A stretch of 64,000 bases of DNA from NCBI GenBank assembly GCA_020543525.1, contig JAHYIO010000006.1, forward strand, positions 1,798,001 through 1,862,000. The letters are read 5' to 3'. Under the pieces are notes generated by a model. That model was given only the letters and a program-made list of their open reading frames with translations. It did not search any database and was not told the DNA's origin. The stretch's first letter is position 1. Each line of letters opens with the position of its first letter. Source of the stretch: Coriolopsis trogii (taxonomy: Eukaryota > Basidiomycota > Agaricomycetes > Polyporales > Polyporaceae). The translations under genes and the position numbers were made by a program. This document shows positions 33,317 to 43,800 of this stretch, in pieces.

Positions 33317-34754
33317 TCAACCACGGCGGTTCGCATGCTCGCTCAGAGAGGCAAAGAGGTCGCGTTCAATGCCTGTAGCCCATTCGGGGGCTGCCCGGAG
33401 CGTTAAATCTTGTCCTCGAGTCGTTGCCGTGGCCGTTGCACTGGCATCCTTTGGCAGGACGTGACCGGCGTTATGATCATCGACCACCCTAAGACCGACG
33501 TGGTTAGTAAGCGAATCAGGGCAATCATGTGTGCTACATACCACTCGCTCACCCGCCTGACCCAAGACGGTCCGAGATGACAAGCAGTATGTATCATTCG
33601 TGCGACGTCCCAGGATTCGTCTTCGTCCATGACGAGTGTCACGGTCCGCCTATGGATACATCCGTTTATGATCAATCATGCTGCCCAGGGACCATCCAGA
33701 CGCGTGATACGACGTACCATTTTTCCAGTGTCTCGAGAGGGATCGCCGTGAGAGCAGTGAATGTTTCCTCCATGATGTCAGGGACGCTCTTGTGGTCGTC
33801 TTCACCGAACCAAAGCTGCGGTGGCGGTCTCTCGCGTTATACTGACTGTTTCCCGAGGGGATTCGACGACTTACCAAGGCCATGAATACCAACGACATGA
33901 ATGGGCCCCGCCATGTCCCTCCTGCACCCCCGGCACTTTGACCGAGGTCTTCGGAGGCATACGCTTCCCATAGATCCGCACAAAACCACGAAGGCTTTTT
34001 CGCCTCGTCGTACACTTCCTCATGGTCTTGTCCCGAGTCGCTGCCGCCATCCGCATCCTCGCCTTCACTGTCTGCCCAGTAGCGCTCGTCGTCGCCGTCG
34101 AGTTCGAAGCAGTCGTCTCCGTCAGACTCGTAAGCCTCGTCCGAGCCCCAGAAGGAGATTGCGTTACAGAAGACGATTGGCTCTTCCTCGCGAGGCTCCC
34201 TCGCCCCCTTCCTGCGCCGAGAAGACCCCAGTTCGTCGCGCGACGACACGAGTTCGCGCCTGCGCGCCTGTAAACGGTGTATCAGGAGCAGATACTTGCG
34301 AGCCTCTCTTTTTGCGTAGTCCATCGCCTTCTCGTGGCCAGCATCAGAGCCTGGAGGGGAATGATGAGACGTATATCCGGAGCTCGCCAAGAGACAAAGA
34401 CTCACACTGGGCGAAGAACCGGACAGCACATTCCTCCCGCCCCACGAATTCTTCATTCGCGACCGTCATGTAGCAATTGACAGTGTTGATGGCTTGTGAG
34501 ACTGCCTCGAGATCCCTCATGTACCATTCGAGATTCCTCAAGATCGCTTCCACGCGCGGACGGAGCACGTCCAAAGTCCGAGAGGCGCGCTTGTAGCGGG
34601 CAAGTACGTTCGCGTGCTCTTTTGTGTGTGATGGGCAGAAACGAGTGGATTGTGGTCGTGCAAAAGGACATTGAGTCAGATAGACTCTCAGGAGGGCCTC
34701 GCAATGTAAATTCTTGAAAGACAGTGGACGTCTCCCAGAAGTACGGAGAGGCAT
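33317..34754 (-). CDS. Cys/His-module coiled-coil protein, paralogue of the 3984-5360 gene; function unknown
   Basis: Five exons (34754-34406, 34350-33875, 33815-33718, 33649-33542, 33488-33317) join in frame to 400 residues. The N-terminus holds one module, C18-x10-C29-x9-F39-C40-x2-H43, followed by about 70 helix-forming residues ending CAVRFFAQ at the first intron. In the 3984 gene the first intron falls at the same place (after LSMRFDSQ) and in the same phase 1. A strongly acidic stretch (about residues 190-230, many Asp, Glu, Ser) fills the middle; the last three exons (LWFGEDDHKSVPDIMEETF; RTVTLVMDEDESWDVARMIH; then an Ala/Thr-rich end) look conserved but I do not know them. There is no membrane helix, unlike its paralogue. 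The start is the first ATG; an upstream exon cannot be excluded. Confidence 0.75.
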
Positions 34755-35114
34755 GTCAGGAGGCGAAGCTTGCCACAGTGGGCAATCGAGAGCGTCCGTC
34801 GAACAGAGCGTCGAAGGAGGATGAGGGTAAAGTTGTTGGACAGTGTGAATGAATCATAGGGGTTGGTAAGAGATTCGTGAATCATCGTAGCACTAGCCGC
34901 CGGTCGCCAAGCAAAATCGTGCCGCCACCCCGAGAATGTCGGAGCCACTGGGTAGGAGATCGACAAGCTCTAGGGTAGCCACTATACCTATGAGCATGTT
35001 ACGGATCTCAGCTGGGTATCATCAAGCCAACTCGCCCAGATGAACAAACAATCCGATGATAAATTATCCACAAGATCGCAGAGCTAGGACCAAGTCGTCT
35101 AACACGTACTCGAT
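34755..35114. other. Short gap; nothing recognised
   Basis: About 360 bases between two minus-strand genes: promoter of the Cys/His-module gene and 3' flank of the PDI gene. Confidence 0.45.
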
Positions 35115-36949
35115 CTACAACTCATCGCGGGCGGCGTCCTCGGCCTCAGCCTCGGCAACGACCTCCTCTGCCTTCTTCACGGCGGGCCTAAACGCGCCGA
35201 GGATGTTTGCCTTGATCTTGATCTCATCAAGCTTGCCTGGGGCGAGCGTCCGCTTCGACAGAATCGACGCGAGTCTGGTGAATACACATGAGTTCTCTAT
35301 CTATGCGCAAGTAGGAATAATGTGTGACGTACCGGCTCCCCTCCTTCTCGAGGTACTCCTCGCTGCCGTTCACCACCTTCTCCATCACGCGGAGATAGTG
35401 CTTCGCGCCCGCTCCGAGGGTCGCAGCGAGTTCGGTCGCCTCCTTGATGAGCGCCTGGCGGTTTGCTGCCGACTCCTCGTAGAACTTCTGCGCGATGGCG
35501 TCGAGCTGCGCAAGACGGCCGGCGTTGTCGTCGAGCAGGCCGCCGACGGTGCGGTGAGTGCCACACTTCTCGTTCAGGAACTCGACAAAGCCCTCCTCTG
35601 TGCGGGGACCATCGTAGTCAATGGGCTCATCTGACATGCACAGAGAGTATGCCGTCAGTTTGTGTATGAGAAGTGAGTGATGGGCAAAGCTGCACACCCT
35701 TGTTGCCCTTGGGGAAGAACTTGATCGTCGGGAAGCTACCGATTTCGTACTTGGTCGCAAGCGGGCGGTTGTTCTGCGCGTCGGCGTCCACGTTGGTGAC
35801 GAGACACTAGGTGCGTCCGATTGAGCCTCGCTAGATAAGGAGAGTCAACAATGTCAACGTACGTTTGGCTCATTGGCAAAGTCCTTCGCGACTTCGTCGT
35901 AAACCGGCTTGAGACGCTTGCAATGACCGCACCAGGGGGCAGTGAACGCAACGATGGCATCCTTCTCGGGGTTCTAGGAGATGTTCAGCATATTATCCGG
36001 GTTCAAATAACTTAAGTCGTACCAGAGCAACTTCATCGAAAGTGTGGACGTCAAGAATTTGATACGATGGCGGGGGAGGAGGCTTGATGTTCGACTTCAC
36101 TCCTGATTTTGATGTAATGCTGCAGGCGTATCAGCGTCAAGTATACAATTCCATGCTACGACTTGCAAGGAGAATAGCGTCAGATAAACGAGATATGGTC
36201 ATCTTATGAATTCAGCGACCTTAAACCTGGATATGTGCGTCATCATACGCCGGGAGCGAGCGCAAGGCAGGCCCTACATGTGGCAATGTGGTAGCTGCGA
36301 CAGGAAGCGAAACCATATAACAGCGACACTTGCCACATAGTAGGCTACCCGGTGCGAGGAGGTGGAGGACATGACGGATTCACAACGTATGAGACAGAGT
36401 ACTCACAAGTTGGCGAGAGTTTCAAGTTCACGTCCGCCGTCGTACTTCTCGGGCTCGCCACCCTCTGGACCAAACCACTTGAGAGCTATGAAACGAAACG
36501 TTGTCAATGACTCAATCACAAGCCCGGATGGGAGGAAACGCACTCGGGAAGCCTGTCACGCCGTACTTCTGGCCTAATGGCCGTCCGACACCATCCGCAT
36601 CGACCTTTGCAACGATGACCTTATCCTTAGCGTGCGCAAAGGCATCCGCAAGCTGTTCGTATACAGGTGCGAGGTTCTACGGACGGTGCATTAGTCAGAA
36701 TGGCCGCGGGGGAAAGTAAGCATCGCTACTGACTTTGCAGTGTCCACACCATGGTGCGAAGCTAGATGCCAGTCCGTCAGAGGGTGTATGCTATCAGAGT
36801 TCTGATACGTCTGATACTTACAACTCAACGAGTGCAGGCTTGCCCTTGCCAATGATCTCGTCGAAGTTGTCCGGGGTAAGCTCGAGGACGTTCGAAGCCA
36901 ATGCAGAGCCGACGGTGAGGACCGCGGCGAAGAAAGTGCCAAACTTCAT
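35115..36949 (-). CDS. Protein disulfide isomerase, two thioredoxin domains plus ERp29 C-terminal domain
   Basis: Nine exons (36949-36822, 36761-36734, 36676-36544, 36485-36407, 36119-36023, 35973-35863, 35806-35698, 35630-35333, 35274-35115) give 380 residues. A signal peptide (MKFGTFFAAVLTVGSALA) is followed by two thioredoxin domains with active sites C47-G-H-C50 and C170-G-H-C173, each in the APWCGHCK setting, then an ERp29-type helical domain (about 255-350). The protein ends ARDEL, an HDEL/KDEL-like ER retrieval signal. It should form and shuffle disulfides in secreted proteins in the ER lumen; the layout matches fungal Erp38/Tigase-type PDIs. Intron 4 (36120-36406) is 287 nt, against about 50-65 nt for the rest. 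Confidence 0.95.
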
Positions 36950-37531
36950 GTTGCCGTCAAATAGAGGACAGAGAGAGATGGGGGTAGGAAACCGAGGAGT
37001 GGAGAGAGTTGATGGCTCTGAGCGAGCCTTTGTGCTGAGACGAGTGAGAAAGTGGCGACGTGGAGGCCTTGGATGAGCTTAGGTCAGCAATTCGGTACTC
37101 CTCAATATGGTAATTTCACTCAATGATTGCCCACACACGCGCCTCCACTGCCTGCGAAAGTATTCGATCCAGAGACTTAAGTTACATCAATATCTCACCG
37201 GGGAGAACTCAGAGTCGGTAGTGAAGTCCTGGCCGATGTCGATGAGGTGCTATTAGTGAGCAGTGACTTGCTGATGCTCTACTAAACTTATAGCAGGCCG
37301 TACTTAAGGAGCCCGATGCGCTTAGTCCTCTAGGCACGTTTGCCTAGAATGTGGTCAGTCACTTCGTACACATGGCCAAGGGGTTCTTGGGATCCCAATA
37401 GCAGACTCAACGCTTCCCCATTTTTGACTGAGAAGTGAAATTAGGCAGGTGTTCTATGCTAATAGATCTGCATTTATTCGGGCTGGTCGTTGCGGTCACG
37501 TGATGAGTAACCGCAAGGGTACGGCGAGGAT

Positions 37532-37539
37532 ACGGTAAC
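37532..37539. repeat. Target-site duplication, left copy (MITE 2)
   Basis: ACGGTAAC abuts the left end of the element and recurs exactly at 37914-37921. Confidence 0.85.
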
Positions 37540-37913
37540 TAGTGCTGCCGCGAGGTGAGGTGGAGGTCACCTCACGGTGTCGGCTATCAGACCTTGATCA
37601 CTCCAAGGTACCTTCAAGGTGACCCGGGTCCCGATGGTTGACTCCCTTTCCCGTATATGGGCTCTAAGCGCTAGTGGGCGCTCAGCGCGAGCCAAAGCCT
37701 GCTGAGCGCCCACACCGAGCGCAACTTTGAGAGGCGTTCAGGCTTGCCCGAAATGGGGGGTGGGGCGCATTAATAAGGCAGGACTCCAGCCACCTTGACC
37801 CACCTCACGGTGACCTTGATCAACTCCAAGGTGGTCGTGAGGTGACATGCCGAGATGCCGTCAAGGTCAAGGTGACCTTGCCTTCAAGGTGACCTCACAT
37901 TGCGGCAGCACTA
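37540..37913. mobile_element. Non-autonomous hAT-type DNA transposon (MITE), 374 bp
   Basis: The ends are inverted repeats: 37540-37561 and the reverse complement of 37892-37913 agree at 20 of 22 positions, starting TAGTGCTGCCGC. A perfect 8-bp duplication (ACGGTAAC) flanks it, pointing to the hAT superfamily. There is no coding capacity. The interior is full of short palindromic motifs of the AAGGTGACCTT and GTGAGGTCACC kind near both ends, and a central hairpin at 37674-37713. Ends and interior differ from the element at 28379, so it is a separate family. Confidence 0.85.
37674..37713. repeat. Perfect 13-bp inverted repeat in the centre of MITE 2
   Basis: GTGGGCGCTCAGC at 37674-37686 is the exact reverse complement of 37701-37713, with a 14-base loop. 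The arms are GC-rich and would form a stable hairpin. Confidence 0.8.
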
Positions 37914-37921
37914 ACGGTAAC
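37914..37921. repeat. Target-site duplication, right copy (MITE 2)
   Basis: ACGGTAAC, identical to 37532-37539. Confidence 0.85.
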
Positions 37922-38499
37922 GTAGTGGTGGTAACGCTACGCGCCCTTGTCTTTGTCCGCAACCCTCTCCCACCAATGCACCTGCTCTCACCTCTATGCT
38001 CTTACATCTCATAATCTGGGCAACACTGCAATGTTGCACGTCTACCTGCCATCTGGAACCAGCAAACCCGAGGACAAAGCGATCCCATCCCTCCGTCTCT
38101 TGGTTTTCTTTGTCCTACCTTTATCTCGAATTACCAGACGACAGTCACGTCAAGTCATACAGACCTGGAAAACCTAACCTCCAAGCTCGATAGGCACTTT
38201 GCCAATGTGCACGTCGTGCTGACACTGGCTTGCTGCACCCCCAACTGGAGTCGTCATCGTCTACTCACCTGCTGAGGCCCATAAGCGCCATCCATCTATC
38301 CCCGGAGGCAAAACGCGCCGATCCATCGCGTTTCTCTCGTCTGCGATACCGCGAGGATTCAAAGGCAGCCTCTCATCTCGACGCGTCGGCCACAAAACAC
38401 ATAAAGTAACCTCGGCATGAAGATCGTCATCTCATCTATGCGCTTCCTTGTATTCGGTGCGGGGTAAATACCACAGGAGACACGGTAAGCTGCAAATAA

Positions 38500-38960
38500 T
38501 GTCATAAGTGAGGAGGGGTGGTGTCGGATGTCCGCAATGAGACTAGCTGTGTGTGGGTCGTGGCGGGTGGCGGGTGACGGTGCGGAGGAAGAGGGAGGGA
38601 AGGGGGTATCGGACGCGAGGGGGTGGGGAAATGTACATGCGGAAGGGAGGTAAGGGTGGGGAGGGGGATGTCGTATGCAAATAATGCTATGAGGTGCGTG
38701 GCGATTGCGTGAGCGGAAATGTTACACTGCGACTGAGGAAGTAATAGAAACACAGAGAGAAGAAAGCGGAGGAAAAGTGTTAAAACTACATGTGGTGGCG
38801 GACAGAACAACAGGAGCGGAAATTGTACACGGGCGGCGCCGAAACACGAGGCGCGCCCAATAAGGGACCCCAGAGGAAACGGGATAGATCGCAGGTAAGA
38901 GGCGGGAGAAGTGGGAGTGTTGGGGGGAGAGTCGGGGGATGGGGAGGAGACAGGAGGTGA
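38500..38960. other. Purine-rich, G-run-rich tract in the 3' flank of HMG-box gene 2
   Basis: The plus strand is largely purine with many runs of three to five G (for example near 38560-38670 and 38920-38945). On the HMG-box mRNA, which is made from the other strand, this would be a CU-rich 3' untranslated region. G-quadruplex folding on the plus strand is possible. The long minus-strand frame over it (38502-38966) is Pro/Ser/His-rich and an effect of composition. Confidence 0.5.
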
Positions 38961-39029
38961 GTGCATGCAATAATTTTACAACAGAGTCCGTTGCGCGTCG
39001 ACCCACGCCCGCGCGAGCCGACAGGATCA

Positions 39030-40855
39030 TCACCAGTTCATGTGTTCATGCGCAAACATCCCCGAGTAGCTGTCCGGCCCGCCGGGCGTGTTGGCGTCGT
39101 CAAAGTCGTGCTCTTCCGGCGGCGCCATCGGGTGGTGGTGTGCCCCGTGTGGGTGCGCGGCGCCGCCCGCGCTGCCGTCCTCGTTCCCGTCCTCGTGGTA
39201 GTCGCCTGGCGGATAGCCAGTCGTCATGAACGGATTGCAGTGCGGCATCGCCTCGAACTGGCCGAGCCCGAGCTCGACGGGCGGGATCGACGCGAGGCTG
39301 AAGTCGTCCGCCACGAGGCCCTCCATATTGGCCCAGAGGGTCTCGGACGGCCAGAAGCCGTACGGCATCTCGCTCGCGCTGTTCTCGGCGTCGACGTTCT
39401 CCGGCACGTCCTTCTGCTGGACCAAGGACATCATGTGGAGCGCGTCCGCGGGCGTGATCGGTGCGCCGAACGTGGATGTCGGCGACGTGCTGTAATCGGA
39501 AGGCGAGACGAGTTGGGAGGCGATCGCGTCCGCAGGCGACATCGTGTTCTGGTCGCATGACGGGATGGTGAGGGCGTGGAGCAAGGGGCCGCCCATTCGC
39601 GCGTTGTCGGCTGACATCTGGTACATGTGCTGGTAAGCTGCCTCGTTGGACTGCTGCTAAGGCAATACAGGGTCGCGTCAGCAAAACAGGAACGCCGAGC
39701 GCCGTCGAGTTTTCGGACGCGACGGCAGTACATAATAAAACCCACCTGGAGGTTGCTCCCGTCGAACGCGGAATGGGGTTGATATGACGGCGTGAAGAGG
39801 TGGTCGTTAGGTGCGTACTCGAATGTTGTCAGCGGTGAAGACTCGGTGGGCGGAGGAATGTTCGCCATCGGAGCCGGAGAGCGCCCGCTGATTCTCGGAA
39901 TGAGGGTCGGCGAGGTGGGACACGAAGGCATCCAGACGGACGGAAGCTGGATCGTCTGGAACGCGGGCGGTGGCGTTGGGGCGGACGCGGCGCGCCGTCC
40001 GTGGCCGTGACTGTGGTGCCCGTGGAGGCCCGGGGCGTAGTCGCGCGAGAGGCTGCGCGAGGGCGAGGACGAGACGGGGAGCAGAAACGAGAAGCTCTCC
40101 GTGTCGGTGTCGTGCTCGCCGCGGCCCTTGCCCTTCTTCCCCTTCTTGTCCTTGGTCCGCTGGGGGCGGTAGACGTAGTTGGGGTACATGGCTTCGTGCT
40201 CCTTCTTCTTCTCCTTCGCGAGATCCTCCCAGTACTGCCTTTCCTCGGGCGCGAGGCCCTTCCACTGCTGGGAGATCGTCTTCGAGAGGTCCGCCTGGCG
40301 CTGCTTCTTGACCGGGCCGGACGAGCCATCGTCCTCCTCCTGCGCGGCCTGGCGCTCCTCACACTTCTTGCGTCTGAACAGGATGAACGCGTTCTCTGGC
40401 CGCTTGATGTAGTCGTCGTCGCCCTTCTTTGGCCGCCGCTCCCCGATGTCGCTCGCGGTCGATCTACGGCGGCGGTGCGACGAGGCCTGCGAGGGCGGCG
40501 GGCCGGTTGGTGAAGATAGAACAGAGAGTGAAGAATCTGAGCCGATCGAGGACGTCGGCGAGAATGGCCGCAGCGGTGGCGGGGTCGAAGGAATCGATTT
40601 CAGAGTCGGCTCGAAGGGCGAACTGGACGGCGAGATGGGGAAGCGAGTGTCGTTGATAGGGAAGGTAAAGGCGCGCGGCGTCGGGGAAATGATGGAAACG
40701 GCGGGGGGTGGTGGGGCGTCCGTCGACACTTCGAGGGCTGCGCGCGAGAGAGGCGCGAGGTGAGCATGGTTTGGCGGGGCTGGCGCGGAGGCGGGCGGGA
40801 GGAGGGAGGAGGACTTACTTCGCGCAGAGGCGTCGCGAGTGCGGTAAGCAGGCAT
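39030..40855 (-). CDS. HMG-box transcription factor 2 (MATA_HMG type)
   Basis: Three exons (40855-40819, 40737-39746, 39656-39030) give 551 residues. The HMG box is at about 122-203 (YIKRPENAFILFRRKKCEER ... LSKTISQQWKGL ... YWEDLAKEKKKEHEAMYPNY) with an acidic and basic insertion in the first half. The box is clearly different from those of genes 1 and 3, so it is an older paralogue or a separate subfamily. N-terminal and C-terminal parts are Ser/Pro-rich, and the end is His/Gly/Asp-rich (about residues 500-551). Intron 1 is 81 nt, in frame and free of stops, so a retained-intron form adding 27 residues is possible. A TATA box lies at 41043-41050. Nuclear DNA binding is inferred from the family. 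Confidence 0.85.
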
Positions 40856-43800
40856 GATCAGTTTCGTTTAGCAGAAGGGAAAAGAAGAGAGGCTGTTTGG
40901 TAAACGCAGGCAAGTTTCCTCGAGGCAGAAGAATAGGGCGCTCCTAGCAGAGCAGGTAGGATGACGGAGGGTGGCACAGTGGCCCCGAGGAGAACAATTG
41001 CGCACAGGACGGACGGGAGGGCGAAGACAATACGGAGGAGATCTTTATAGGTTAGGAAGGTGAGCATGCGCCAGACGCTGGAGGTCCCCGCTGAGAGTGA
41101 GATTTCCATCCAGATCGCGTTCATTGTGTGTTTTCGTGCGGGAAGCGCGCGGACCTAAACCCGAATCAGCGTACGGCTACCGTGAATCTCTGCATTCTGT
41201 CACCAAACAGCGGCAAACAGGACGGTTTCTCATCACTCTGTCGGCGAAAGCGTCTTATTGTTCGTCAAACTTCGACCGGCCCACGAATTCGGGTACAGGA
41301 ACCGCACCGTGCTTATTGTCTTGTCGTTCGCGTTCCCGCCGACTTTGGCAAATGAGTCGTATGCCGTTATCTTGCGCTCGATGGAAAACTCGATAAAGTC
41401 CCGTGCAAACGCCGTTCGCGCGCACACGCGCTCGCAGCTGGGGCTCGCACACGCCGAGTCAAGACGGCCGGATGTGGGGCGCGTGCGGTTTGGGGGAAGG
41501 AGAAGGGGAAGGCGCGCTGGTGGCCAACGTGCAACGACCTCTCCGCTCCGACCTTCCCTGCTGAGGAATGTGAATGAAGGCCAGGGCGGGCACAGCCGTG
41601 GACTCGTGGCAGCCCGCACGCTGTGGCCGGACGTGCGCATGACACGCCGCCTCCGCCTCGTGCTGGCCTGGTTGCGTAAACTGGCTGCAGGCGGGACGTC
41701 TGTCTGGCGGAGTGGGGGGCTGAGGGATTGAGTCATGCGTCGGAGGAGGAGGGCATGCGCAGGATATCGGATGATCTCGTGCAGCCCGAAACAGACATGT
41801 TTCTGCGAAATCCCCGGGTGCGTGCGACTGGCCGCTGCAGGATTTTCAGGAAATACACGGCCGTCGTGAGATGTGCATCGAGATGAGCGGCGAGTCTGCC
41901 GGATATGGACAGCGCGGCCCCAGGATGTGGCTGCGAGAGCTGGATGCGGGGACCTGCCTGTGTTGGCAGGAGGCCGTTGAGAGACCGGAGAGTGACTGGC
42001 TGACTCTTGTCTCGATCGTGTTGCAGATCCTGGCCTCCTCCTCCACTACGCCCACCACCGTCTCTCCTGCCCCTTTCGGTCAACGCGCCATCCGTCCGGC
42101 CACACGTCCTCCCTTTCGCGCTCTTGTCTTCCCAGCCCCTTTCACGGATCTCTGCCAAAGCCGCGGACAAGACGCGTGACCGCCACGCTCGGAACAGCGG
42201 CCCTATGTCCTCCCAACATTCCCGCATGGCCCGGCGCCCAGATAGTCCGACGCGGAGGCGCATCCAAGCGAGTGACAAGGCCCAGGGGTCCGACCACCAC
42301 CACCACCATCGTCACTATCCGGATCAGTAGCAACAGCGGGATGGCTGGAGATATGCGCGCGCGATACACGATAGCAGCACGGAACCAAATCGCTCGCGTA
42401 GCGCGAGCCCAAACTTTCACGGCGCAGCACCATGTCCATATCCAGAAATCGTCATCGCAAACTGCGTCCAGTGCAAAGCACAATCGTGATCCGCACGCAC
42501 CACCATCACCATCGACATCGGCCACGAGGAGCGGACGAGCGGGCGCGGGCTTCCTAGCGAGCTCGATATGGCAGCATTGAGCATGCCGTTTGGAGACTGC
42601 CCGTGGCCCACGCCCTCAGCCCGGCTCCTCCGCGCCGTCTATGGCCATTGGCCACAGGACATGCCGCATCGTATCGCATCGCAAGACGTCCCTGTCCGAC
42701 ATCATCTCTCGACGTCTATCTGGGTCCGCAAGGGAAGCACGGATCACACTGAGTCCGGGATGCCCACCCCCTACCCGAGCCTTGAACCTTGCGCGCATGA
42801 GTCGTGACTTTGCCTTGACATGTGTCCGACGTGCAAGGGCAAAGGCGCTGGCGAAATGCGACATCGGGGTTTCCGGATGTCAGGCTTTGAGGATGGATGG
42901 AAGAGGAGAATGCTGGGGTACGGTGTTGGACAGAAGACCGAACCGAATGCAGCTGCCGACGGCTAGCGCTACAGGTAGCTTTCTCCGGATTCATGCGCGC
43001 AGTGCGTCCGACAGGTGTCGGTCTCACACCCAACACTTCGCACATTCCGTCATATGGTCCCACAAGACGCTCCCCAAAGGCCTTCCACCTGACACTGGAA
43101 CTCCGAGGGCCCCGAAGGCGCCGTCCGGTCATGGACAGAGTCTTGAGAGCAGGAACCGTTCGCGTAGGACTGCTGGGCTGTGTGTCGCATGCGCAGCCTC
43201 GGCGTAGCCGAGCCACACGGAACGTTGTATCTTGATTTTATTTTTTTCTCCTGCCGTACGCGTTCACGTCATGTCGTGCCGGTCGATGCGTGCGCGTCCC
43301 GCACTGACCAGGGCGCAGGGCGAAAAAATACAGTGCAGGACCTGGACATACGCGAAGGCGCAAAGGCGGAACGCGGAGCGCGAAGACATTCCCCATGCGC
43401 AACGACACAACGACGCGAGCCAGAGGGCGCGTGATGATGCGCGATGGGACGCATATGCTCGCGGACCTCGGAGGAGAACCTCGAGAGCGATGCTATCTGC
43501 TTCCGTTCCGTTTCGAGTATCATTGGCCTAGCAACGAGTGCTTCAACCCGAGCCACCCCGGGCCCCTCGCCCCCTCCCCTTCTCCCTATCCTTTTCGGGC
43601 AGAGCGAGAGGGTCCTGGACGTCCCCGTGCCCACCGTCTTTGCGCAAGCATGCGCCACAGCGGCCAAACGTCTCCCCTAGTCGCGTCCTGTGCGCGACCG
43701 AGCATATCCGCTATCTAATTTCCCGTATCTCATCGCGTCGGTGAGGGAGCTCGGTGGTGGTGGCCCGTGGATCATCAGATGGACCGTTCGCAAGCCGCTA

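Larger units (their letters stand above)
36950..39029. other. Intergenic region with MITE 2 and a purine-rich tract
   Basis: About 2.1 kb between the PDI gene start and the 3' end of HMG-box gene 2. It contains the 374-bp element at 37540-37913 and the strand-asymmetric tract at about 38500-38960. No gene recognised. Confidence 0.5.
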
